NCBI GenBank assembly: GCA_020438105.1
Contig: JAGQVE010000042.1
Coordinates: 1 to 36,138, forward strand
Origin: Bacteroidales bacterium
Lineage (GTDB): Bacteria; Bacteroidota; Bacteroidia; Bacteroidales; JAADJA01
Length of the DNA: 36,138 nt
Direction of reading: 5' to 3'
The notes below the pieces were generated by a model. It ran no database searches. It worked only from the letters and a program-made list of their open reading frames with translations, and was not told the origin of the DNA. Shown here in pieces: positions 26,262 through 32,462 of the stretch (within the stretch, counting starts at the first letter, position 1; the number at the start of each line of letters is the position of its first letter). The position numbers and the translations under genes are program-made.

Positions 26262-26288
26262 TCAGATGCCCGATTTCTCGGGCATGAC
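26262..26288. repeat. Hairpin element copy R bracketing the GIY-YIG gene
   Basis: On the minus strand this reads GTC, then hairpin ATGCCCGA-GAAA-TCGGGCAT (plus positions 26266-26285), then ATCTGA facing the gene. It begins 24 nt upstream of the GIY-YIG start (26238). It is related to copy L at 25927-25953 in inverted orientation. The stem bases differ in compensating pairs (TTCCCGC/GCGGGAA against TGCCCGA/TCGGGCA), so the stem is conserved better than the sequence. Confidence 0.8.
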
Positions 26289-26304
26289 TTTTTCAAAGAA
26301 GCAA

Positions 26305-27318
26305 TCAGCAAATCCGGGGCAATTGCTCCCCAGCCAGCATATCGATGATGCGCCGGCCGCCAATACCGGTTGTTATCCAGGCTTTGCCGTGATGCTCATC
26401 CGTTACTTCACCGATGATTGCCGCTTCTTTTCCAAATTCATTTTTCTTTAATGTTTCCAGCACTTTTTCAGCATCATTATTTCCCACGATCATCAACACC
26501 TTTCCTTCGTTGGCTACATACAGCGGATCAAATCCCAGCAATTCACATATACCTCTAACATTTTCTTTTACCGGAACTTTTGATTCGTCGATCTCAAATC
26601 CGAGTTTTCTGGATTCTGCGAGTTCGCATAAAACTGTTGCAAGACCTCCGCGTGTGGCATCCCGCATGAATTTCACCTGTTCCGAAACTTCCAACACCTC
26701 CCCGATCATCCGGTTCAAACTGGCACAATCCGATTCAATTTCCGCCTGAAAACCCAAACCTTCACGCACCGACATAATACACATCCCATGATCAGCCAGT
26801 GTTCCGTTGATGATCACCTTATCTCCGGCTTTAATTTCTGTACCTAATCCAATCTTTTGTCTTTTAATATCTAACGCCCCGACACCTGTCGTATTGATAA
26901 AAACCTTGTCGCATTTGCCGCGATCAACCACCTTTGTGTCGCCTGTAACGATCTTCACACCTGCTTTTTCAGCCTCCTCCGACATGGTTTTTACAATTTC
27001 TTCCAGATCCTTAAAAGGCAAACCCTCTTCGATGATAAACGACGCACTCAAATAAAGCGGTTTTGCTCCCGAAACAGCCAGGTCGTTCACCGTGCCGGCT
27101 ATGGCCAGCTTGCCAATGTTTCCACCCGGAAAAAAGATCGGATCAACTACAAAGGAATCGGTGGTAAAGGAAATTAATTCCGATCCAGGTTTTAAAACAG
27201 AGGCATCGGTTTGCTGATCAAGGATGTCGTTGTGAAAATATTTCACAAAGAGGTTGGTGATCAGATCGTGGCTTAATTTGCCGCCGCTGCCGTGCCCGAG
27301 GAGTATGTTTTTTGTCAT
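26305..27318 (-). CDS. hypE: Hydrogenase maturation protein HypE (carbamoyl dehydratase)
   Basis: The protein has 337 residues. HypE accepts the carbamoyl group from HypF on its C-terminal cysteine and uses ATP to dehydrate it to thiocyanate, the cyanide source for the active-site iron. The conserved C-terminus PRIC is intact. Other landmarks of the PurM-like ATPase fold are LGHGSGGKLSHDLI, FTTDSFVVDPIFFPGGNIGKLAIAGTVNDLAVSGAKP, VTGDTKVVDRGKCDKVFINTTG and RDATRGGLATVLCE. The ATG at 27318 follows a 162-nt repeat-filled gap after hypD. Confidence 0.97.
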   Translation of the reverse strand: MTKNILLGHGSGGKLSHDLITNLFVKYFHNDILDQQTDASVLKPGSELISFTTDSFVVDPIFFPGGNIGKLAIAGTVNDLAVSGAKPLYLSASFIIEEGLPFKDLEEIVKTMSEEAEKAGVKIVTGDTKVVDRGKCDKVFINTTGVGALDIKRQKIGLGTEIKAGDKVIINGTLADHGMCIMSVREGLGFQAEIESDCASLNRMIGEVLEVSEQVKFMRDATRGGLATVLCELAESRKLGFEIDESKVPVKENVRGICELLGFDPLYVANEGKVLMIVGNNDAEKVLETLKKNEFGKEAAIIGEVTDEHHGKAWITTGIGGRRIIDMLAGEQLPRIC

Positions 27319-27331
27319 ATCTGAAATTTAG

Positions 27332-27412
27332 TTCTGAGCCTGCCTGCCGGCAGGCAGGTTCTGAGTTCTGGGTTCTGAGTTCTGGGTTCTGAGTTCTGGG
27401 TTCTGAGTTCTG
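27332..27412. repeat. Heptamer tandem array interrupted by a 20-nt perfect palindrome
   Basis: On the plus strand the unit is TTCTGAG or TTCTGGG. One unit occupies 27332-27338. The perfect palindrome CCTGCCTGCCGGCAGGCAGG fills 27339-27358. Then come seven units alternating A and G at the sixth position (27359-27407) and a partial TTCTG. The palindrome sits exactly at a unit boundary, so the repeat phase resumes after it. The array lies wholly between hypD and hypE. Confidence 0.85.
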
Positions 27413-27444
27413 CCCGCCTCCGCCGGTTGGCGGATTCGGACGGG
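27413..27444. repeat. REP-type palindrome, copy 2
   Basis: TCCGCC-GGTT-GGCGGA (27419-27434) is flanked by partly complementary CCCG and CGGG. On the minus strand its 19-nt core, GAATCCGCCAACCGGCGGA, matches 11-29 of the window at 18 of 19 bases. It directly follows the heptamer array between hypD and hypE. Confidence 0.7.
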
Positions 27445-27480
27445 AATTCCGGGTTAATATTAAAATTAAATGACATCAGT

Positions 27481-28563
27481 TTAATCCCGGTTATACCTGT
27501 AGTATGCGTGGCAAGAACCTTCGTGGGAGACCATGCAGGCACCCACCGGATTCTGCGGTGTACAGGCTTTTCCAAATAATTTACAATCTTTTGGGTTTTT
27601 GATCCCTTTCAGGATTTCACCACAAATACAACCTTTGTCTTCACGGGTGGGCTCCACCTCCACCGGTATCTGCTTTTCTGCGTCCCAACGTTCATAATTT
27701 CCCCTGATCTTCATGCCGCTCTCAGGTAAGACACCCAGCCCGCGCCACCAGTCGTCGCCAAGGTAAAACACCTCATCAAGGTATTGTTGAGCCTTTACAT
27801 TTCCTTCAGGCTTTACTACACGGGTATATTGTATTTCAACTTTCGGATCATCATTTTCAATTTGGGTTACCAGCATCAGAATGGATTGCAAAAGATCAAC
27901 CGGTTCAAAGCCGGAAACCACCACTCCCAATCCATATTTTTTTGGGATGTTTTGATAAATGCTCGTCCCGGTAATGGTGCTTACATGTCCGGGTGCGATA
28001 TAACCACTCAACTGCACACCCTCATCAATCAGTGCTTCCATGGCAGGAGGCATCACTTTGTGAGAACTGAACAGGTAAAAATTCCGAAGGCCGGCCATCT
28101 GTGCACGAATTACGCCGGCTGCTGAGCTGGGTGCTGTGGTTTCAAAACCGATCCCGAGAAAAACCACTTTTTTGCTTTTGTTCTTTTTAGCAATTTCCAA
28201 GGCATCCAAAACAGAATAAACAATCCGCACCTCAGCGCCTTTGGCTTTTTCCTGATCCAAAGTAGATGTAGAACCCGGTACGCGGATCAGGTCGCCATAT
28301 GTTGTAATGATCACATCATCGAGCCGGCTGTAGGCAATGGCCTGATCAATATATTTTCGGTCGGAAACGCACACGGGACAGCCCGGACCTGAGATCAGCC
28401 GAATGTTGTCAGGTAATAAAGATGGTATACCGAATTTCTGGATCGACATGGTATGCCCCCCACACACTTCCATGAAGGCGACGGGTTTTTTTGAGACTTG
28501 TTTTATTTGTGTTACCAGTTTTTCAACGAGTTCTTTATCTCTGTATTCGTCAATGTATTTCAT
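27481..28563 (-). CDS. hypD: Hydrogenase maturation scaffold HypD
   Basis: The protein has 360 residues. HypD carries a [4Fe-4S] cluster and, with HypC, is the platform on which Fe(CN)2CO is assembled. Signatures: MEVCGGHTMSIQKFG, LISGPGCPVCVSD with the CPVC-type redox cysteines, GFETTAPSSAA, YIAPGHVSTITG, and the C-terminal cluster region CICGEILKG, CKLFGKACTPQNPVGACMVSHEGSCHAYYRY. The stop overlaps nothing; repeats fill the gap to hypE. The ATG at 28563 lies only 15 nt after the downstream repeat array of the four-helix-bundle unit. Confidence 0.97.
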   Translation of the reverse strand: MKYIDEYRDKELVEKLVTQIKQVSKKPVAFMEVCGGHTMSIQKFGIPSLLPDNIRLISGPGCPVCVSDRKYIDQAIAYSRLDDVIITTYGDLIRVPGSTSTLDQEKAKGAEVRIVYSVLDALEIAKKNKSKKVVFLGIGFETTAPSSAAGVIRAQMAGLRNFYLFSSHKVMPPAMEALIDEGVQLSGYIAPGHVSTITGTSIYQNIPKKYGLGVVVSGFEPVDLLQSILMLVTQIENDDPKVEIQYTRVVKPEGNVKAQQYLDEVFYLGDDWWRGLGVLPESGMKIRGNYERWDAEKQIPVEVEPTREDKGCICGEILKGIKNPKDCKLFGKACTPQNPVGACMVSHEGSCHAYYRYNRD

Positions 28564-28577
28564 TTCTTTTTAGTTTC

Positions 28578-28650
28578 GAGTGACTAAAGTTTTAAGTGAA
28601 CTAAAGTTATGAGTGACTGGAGTTTTGAGTGGGCTAAAGTTGTAAAGTGA
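28578..28650 (-). repeat. Degenerate 16-18-nt repeat array on the hypD side of the four-helix-bundle gene
   Basis: On the plus strand, four units start at about 28578, 28594, 28611 and 28627, each of the form (G/A)AGTGA-(A)CTAAAGTT, followed by a partial AAGTGAGA. On the minus strand they read AACTTTAG(Y)YCACT, the same motif as the array at 29112-29255 on the plus strand. The best pair (28628-28641 against 29112-29125) is complementary at 13 of 14 positions. Confidence 0.8.
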
Positions 28651-28677
28651 GATCATATATTCATATAAAAATACATT

Positions 28678-29043
28678 TTATCTACTTGTATTTAGTTTTT
28701 GTCCGATGGCTGAAAAAATAGAAAGCAATTCTTTAGATTCTTTCTGTTCATGGACCAAAGCAACCTCCGGCAACCATTCCATCAATTTAATAATTGTTAA
28801 CCAATAGTCCGTTTCACTCGATTCACTTTCACATATTTTAATTTTATTTTTAAAATCCGCTTTACTTCTGGCTCTATTGGCCTCTCGATAATTAGCACCA
28901 ATACTGGTTCCCGATTTGGCTAATTGATTCCGAACAACATTTCCTTCCGTGCTATTTGGAAGCTTACCACAAAGTTTTAACGTTTTTATTGCAAATTCAA
29001 GGGTGCGATTTTCAAGCATCAAAGCAAATTCTTTATTTTCCAT
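28678..29043 (-). CDS. Four-helix-bundle (S23/IVS-type) protein
   Basis: I start at the ATG at 29043 (MENKEFALML), because the upstream 16 codons (MKFFLFWCIINQNTIK) are not typical of the family; the protein then has 121 residues. It matches the four helix bundle family first seen in 23S rRNA intervening sequences: NRTLEFAIKTLKLCGKLP, VRNQLAKSGTSIGANYREANRARSKADF, KIKICESESSETDYWLTII and LLSIFSAIGQKL. The avd protein of diversity-generating retroelements has the same fold. No reverse transcriptase or variable repeat is nearby, so a DGR is not supported. The molecular role is unknown. It lies between hypC and hypD and is flanked on both sides by complementary repeat arrays. Confidence 0.9.
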   Translation of the reverse strand: MENKEFALMLENRTLEFAIKTLKLCGKLPNSTEGNVVRNQLAKSGTSIGANYREANRARSKADFKNKIKICESESSETDYWLTIIKLMEWLPEVALVHEQKESKELLSIFSAIGQKLNTSR

Positions 29044-29111
29044 TTTTATTGTGTTTTGATTAATAATGCACCAAAATAAAAAAAATTTCAACTCGCAATT
29101 TTCAACTTAAA

Positions 29112-29255
29112 AACTTTAGCTCACTCTAGTCACTTACAACTTTAGCTCACTTTACTCACTCTCAACTCCAGCTCACTTTAGTCACTTGTCACTTTAGTTC
29201 ACTTTAGTCACTTACAACTATAGCTCACTCTAGTCACTCCCAACTCCAACTCACC
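29112..29255 (+). repeat. 26-nt-period tandem array on the hypC side of the four-helix-bundle gene
   Basis: Units begin at 29112, 29138, 29164, 29190, 29216 and 29242, an exact 26-nt spacing each time; the last is partial and runs up to the hypC stop codon (29256). Each unit is made of two related halves, AACTTTAGCTCACT and then about 12 nt of CTAGTCACT type. Copies differ at several bases. There are no unique spacers, so it is not a CRISPR. It is the inverted counterpart of the array at 28578-28650. Confidence 0.88.
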
Positions 29256-29519
29256 CTACACAATCCTCTCCCCCGTTTCTTTCTCCTCCTCATCCATCTG
29301 CTTATTCAAATCATCAAATTCCTCAAAAACCCTCAATGTCTCCTTAGCCTCTTCCTCACTTATCTTTTGAATCGCAAATCCGGTGTGGATCAATACATAA
29401 TCTCCTACCGAAACATCATCCAGCATTTGCAAACTGGCGTTATACTTTGCGCCTCCGACTGACACTTGGGCCATGTCGCCTTCAATGGATTCTACTTTTG
29501 CCGGAATACTTAAACACAT
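29256..29519 (-). CDS. hypC: Hydrogenase maturation chaperone HypC
   Basis: The 87-residue HypC/HypG/HupF-family protein has an essential N-terminal MCLSIPAKV with Cys2, which binds the iron and contacts HypD and the large-subunit precursor. The OB-like core is VESIEGDMAQVSVGGAKYNASLQMLDDVSVGDYVLIHTGFAIQKISEEEA. The C-terminus is an acidic tail. It starts 19 nt after hypF. Its stop codon abuts the last unit of the 26-nt repeat array. Confidence 0.97.
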   Translation of the reverse strand: MCLSIPAKVESIEGDMAQVSVGGAKYNASLQMLDDVSVGDYVLIHTGFAIQKISEEEAKETLRVFEEFDDLNKQMDEEEKETGERIV

Positions 29520-29538
29520 ACTATTTTTGATTTACTAT

Positions 29539-31824
29539 TTACGATTTTTGATATGGTTTTCCCAAAGAACGTAATTTGGCTGCAATGGCCAATTGGCCCA
29601 GTGCAATACCGCCATCATTTGCCGGAATTCTGTTTTGTGTATACACTTCAAAACCTACACTTTCCAGTAACTTTTCGAGACGGCTTAACAAATACCTGTT
29701 TTGAAAGGTTCCACCTGTCAGCGCCACTTTACTGATATCCCGCTGTGTTCTGGCCAAACTCACAACTGCAAAAATCGCATTCATAACCGTGTTGTGGAAT
29801 CTGGCCGAAATTTCTGTCGTCGAAACTCCATCCTGCATATCCTGAACAATATCACGGATGGTTGGCTGAAACGAGATCGATTCACCAAACTCAAAAGGAT
29901 AAGCCGCTTCAACTGTTCCGCTGGCCAAATCTTCGAGCCGCATGGGCGCTTCGGCATGAAACTGCGTAATCGTGCAAATATTCATGATGGCTGCCACTGC
30001 ATCGAACAGGCGTCCGGCACTGCAGCTTTGCGGTGAATTGATCTTTTTATCGATCGCTTCCAAAATATAATCACATTTTGCTTTGTCAAGGTTTTTAACA
30101 AACGGAAGGTCAAGATTCCAAAGCTCAGCACCATATACCATATACAAATAGGATAAGCCGGTACGCCAGGGCTCTTTGGTTACGCGGTCGCCGCCTGGCA
30201 GAGGCACATATTCAAAATGATTGAAACGCTCATAACCGGCCAGGTCGCAGATGAAAATTTCACTACCCCAGATGTGACCATCCGTTCCGTATCCTGTTCC
30301 GTCCAAACTCACGCCAATCACCTTTTCATCCAGGTTGTGTTCCGCCATACAAGATGCCACGTGGGCATGATGATGTTGCACACCCACAAGCTTCAGGCGC
30401 ATATCTTTGGCAAAACGTGTCGAAAGATAATCAGGATGAAGATCATGAGCGAAAATCTCCGGTTTAACCCTGAAGAGTTTCACAAAGCGATGGTAAGATT
30501 CCTCATAAAACTCAAGTGTTTCGAGGTTCTTCAAATCACCTATGTGCTGGCTCAAAATCGCCTGATTTCCTTTACCGATGCAAAAACAATTGACCAGCTC
30601 AGCACCGGCAGCAACGATTCCATCCACATCCAAATCCAAATTGACCGGCTCAGGAGAATATCCGCGCGACCTTCGGATGATCCGTTCTTTATCGTTCACC
30701 ACCATCGCCACCGAATCATCGGTTCGGTTATAAATTTCACGGTTATAGATCAGAACGGCATCGGCGATTTGTGAGAGCATTTCTTCAGCCACATTATTAT
30801 CAATCACAATGGGTTCATCCGAAATATTGCCGCTTGTCATCACCAACGCCGGCAAATTAAGCTTTTCAAACAATAAATGATGAAAAGGCATGTAAGGCAG
30901 CATGGCACCGATGGTATGAAAACCATTGCTAACAGCGGCAGCCAGTTTTTTCTTCTGGCGCATGATAACGATGGGTCGACGCCAGGATTCCAAAGCTTCC
31001 TTTTCGGCCGAATACATCACCGTAAATTCTTTCACAGCATTGATATCGGCAAACATCACAGCAAAGGGTTTTCCCTCACGGAATTTGCGCTGACGCAATA
31101 AATTAACCGCTTCCTCATTTTGTGCATCGCAAGCCAGTTGGAAACCACCGATACCTTTGATAGCCACAATCTGACCCTCTTTTATCAATTCGGTGACTTT
31201 ATCAATAATATGGTCAAAATCTTTGAACCGTTCATTTTCAATCACCAGTTCATATTGCGGTCCGCAAGTGGCGCAAGCTACCGGCTGCGCATGGAAGCGC
31301 CTGTCCAGCACATTTTCATATTCTTCACGGCAGGTATCGCACATTACAAAAGGCTCCATCGTGGTTTTTTCACGGTCGTAAGGCAGATCTTTTATGATGG
31401 AGAAACGGGGGCCGCAATTGGTACAATTGATAAAGGGATAGTCGATGCGGTGAGCTTGTGTTTTATAATCATTGAGGCAATCATCACACACGGCAATATC
31501 AGGGCTTACATCTGTAATTTGTTCCGATTTATTTTCACTTTTTACGATCACAAAATCGGAAAAACCATTGGCTTCCTCATCCGAAACTTGGATATGCTGA
31601 ATATTTGATGCTGGGGGTGATTTTGGCCGGATATTATCAATGAAATTGCTGATTTGCTCCGCTTCGCCTTCCACCAGAATGATCACACCATCGTTGCGAT
31701 TCTCAACCCAACCCGTAAGGTTATGCTCATTTGCGAGCCGATAAATAAAAGGCCTGAAACCCACTCCCTGAACCAATCCTTTAATATGAATCCGTTTTGC
31801 CAATACCAGTTCTTTCTTTTTCAA
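29539..31824 (-). CDS. hypF: Carbamoyltransferase HypF
   Basis: The protein has 761 residues, normal for HypF, which converts carbamoyl phosphate and ATP to a carbamoyl group passed to HypE. Domains in order: acylphosphatase-like (about 10-95; GLVQGVGFRPFIYRLA); two zinc fingers of type CxxC-x18-CxxC (CDDC...CTNC and CDTC...CATC); a YrdC-like domain (about 200-385; KGIGGFQLACDAQNEEAV, RRPIVIM, MTSGNISDEPI); and the Kae1-like carbamoyltransferase domain (HHHAHVASCMAEH, GVSLDGTGYGTDGHIWGSE, ALTGGTFQNRYL). No ATG fits: the open frame begins with TTG at 31824 (KKKELVLAKRIHIKG), which I take as the start. It is the first gene of the hyp operon, behind a predicted promoter. Confidence 0.96.
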   Translation of the reverse strand: MKKKELVLAKRIHIKGLVQGVGFRPFIYRLANEHNLTGWVENRNDGVIILVEGEAEQISNFIDNIRPKSPPASNIQHIQVSDEEANGFSDFVIVKSENKSEQITDVSPDIAVCDDCLNDYKTQAHRIDYPFINCTNCGPRFSIIKDLPYDREKTTMEPFVMCDTCREEYENVLDRRFHAQPVACATCGPQYELVIENERFKDFDHIIDKVTELIKEGQIVAIKGIGGFQLACDAQNEEAVNLLRQRKFREGKPFAVMFADINAVKEFTVMYSAEKEALESWRRPIVIMRQKKKLAAAVSNGFHTIGAMLPYMPFHHLLFEKLNLPALVMTSGNISDEPIVIDNNVAEEMLSQIADAVLIYNREIYNRTDDSVAMVVNDKERIIRRSRGYSPEPVNLDLDVDGIVAAGAELVNCFCIGKGNQAILSQHIGDLKNLETLEFYEESYHRFVKLFRVKPEIFAHDLHPDYLSTRFAKDMRLKLVGVQHHHAHVASCMAEHNLDEKVIGVSLDGTGYGTDGHIWGSEIFICDLAGYERFNHFEYVPLPGGDRVTKEPWRTGLSYLYMVYGAELWNLDLPFVKNLDKAKCDYILEAIDKKINSPQSCSAGRLFDAVAAIMNICTITQFHAEAPMRLEDLASGTVEAAYPFEFGESISFQPTIRDIVQDMQDGVSTTEISARFHNTVMNAIFAVVSLARTQRDISKVALTGGTFQNRYLLSRLEKLLESVGFEVYTQNRIPANDGGIALGQLAIAAKLRSLGKPYQKS

Positions 31825-31866
31825 TATGTTAACTAAATCAAGTAAGCTTTTACCGAAATAAAGCTA

Positions 31867-31900
31867 CAAATTTATATTTTGTTAATTAAATAACAGCAAA
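31867..31900 (-). promoter_or_regulatory. Predicted hyp operon promoter
   Basis: On the minus strand TAAATTTG (31867-31874) matches TAnnTTTG exactly, with TTTG (31897-31900) 22 nt upstream, close to the expected -33 element. The leader to the TTG start at 31824 would be about 35 nt. I see no clear operator for a known hydrogenase regulator. Confidence 0.45.
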
Positions 31901-32043
31901 AATTGCGGGAATAAATACAGGAAATGAAGTAAATTCCCTCCATTAAAATTTTAAATTCAGAACATTGATTTATTAATAAAATAATTGACAACCTCATCAT
32001 TTTGAATTACTTTTATAGGTCCTCAACACCCAAAATTTGAAAA

Positions 32044-32050
32044 AGGAGGT
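32044..32050 (+). promoter_or_regulatory. Consensus Shine-Dalgarno AGGAGGT
   Basis: AGGAGGT lies 4 nt before the ATG at 32055. It is an exact anti-16S match and sets the start of the zinc-ribbon gene, ruling out the in-frame TTG at 32037. Strong Shine-Dalgarno sites are uncommon in Bacteroidota, and no other gene in this window has one this clear. Confidence 0.7.
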
Positions 32051-32054
32051 TATC

Positions 32055-32462
32055 ATGACAAAAAACATTTCCCTGAACCTGAAATGCCCCAATTGCGGAA
32101 AATCATTAATGGATAAGGAATTCCCGCTAAATGACCGGCCCAGTGTAAAATTAAATATAGAAACAAGCCACGAACGTGGAACCATTCGGTTATGTTCGAT
32201 TTATGGATGTTACGAACATGTTTGTGATTTTGATCTGCACGAAGGTGAGATTGCCAGGTTTTATTGCCCGCACTGCAACCGTGAATTGAAAAGCAACAAA
32301 GAATGCGATACCAAAAACTGCAATGCTCCAATGGCAGCCATGAATCTGGAGGTAGGCGGTAAAGTATATATTTGCACGCGGAAGGGTTGCACAAATCATT
32401 TTGTAGCTTTTGAGGACCTTGCTACCGAAGTGAGAAAGTTTTACACAGAATACGGATTTTAA
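32055..32462 (+). CDS. Cysteine-rich zinc-ribbon-like protein of unknown function
   Basis: The ATG at 32055 follows a perfect AGGAGGT, giving 135 residues. Eleven cysteines fall into pairs suited to zinc or iron-sulphur binding: CPNCGK, CSIYGC with a third Cys at YEHVC, CPHCNRE, CDTKNC and CTRKGC. Between them are short beta-rich stretches (VKLNIETSHERGTIRL and MNLEVGGKVYIC), which suggests tandem zinc ribbons. There is no signal peptide or membrane helix. I recall similar uncharacterised proteins in anaerobic bacteria but cannot name a family or function. It diverges from the hyp operon and converges on the phosphatase gene with no gap. Confidence 0.8.
   Translation: MTKNISLNLKCPNCGKSLMDKEFPLNDRPSVKLNIETSHERGTIRLCSIYGCYEHVCDFDLHEGEIARFYCPHCNRELKSNKECDTKNCNAPMAAMNLEVGGKVYICTRKGCTNHFVAFEDLATEVRKFYTEYGF

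Larger units (their letters stand above)
25927..26288 (-). mobile_element. Candidate 362-bp hairpin-bracketed GIY-YIG element in the hyp operon
   Basis: The unit consists of inverted hairpin element L, the GIY-YIG gene and hairpin element R. Exactly 16 nt separate it from the hypA start on one side and the hypE stop on the other, so it fills the intergenic gap without touching either gene. No clear target-site duplication is visible in the outer flanks. That this is mobile is inference from the arrangement: a nuclease ORF between related inverted hairpin sequences, inside an operon where other junctions are only 19-49 nt. Confidence 0.5.

Noticed and set aside
27314..27324. Third, stem-less copy of the GIY-YIG hairpin edges (GTCAT followed by ATCTGA at the hypE start)
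   Set aside because: The match is only 11 nt, half of it is the hypE start codon region, and there is no hairpin; chance is likely.
27315..27575. Minus-strand ORF of 86 codons across the hypD-hypE gap
   Set aside because: Its C-terminal half is a translation of the heptamer array and palindrome, and its N-terminal half lies out of frame inside hypD. It is not a gene.
28678..29043. Diversity-generating retroelement (avd-like gene)
   Set aside because: The fold is shared with avd, but there is no reverse transcriptase and no template/variable repeat pair nearby.
29112..29255. CRISPR array
   Set aside because: The period is regular at 26 nt, but there are no unique spacers between identical repeats; each unit is itself two related half-units, and no cas genes are nearby.
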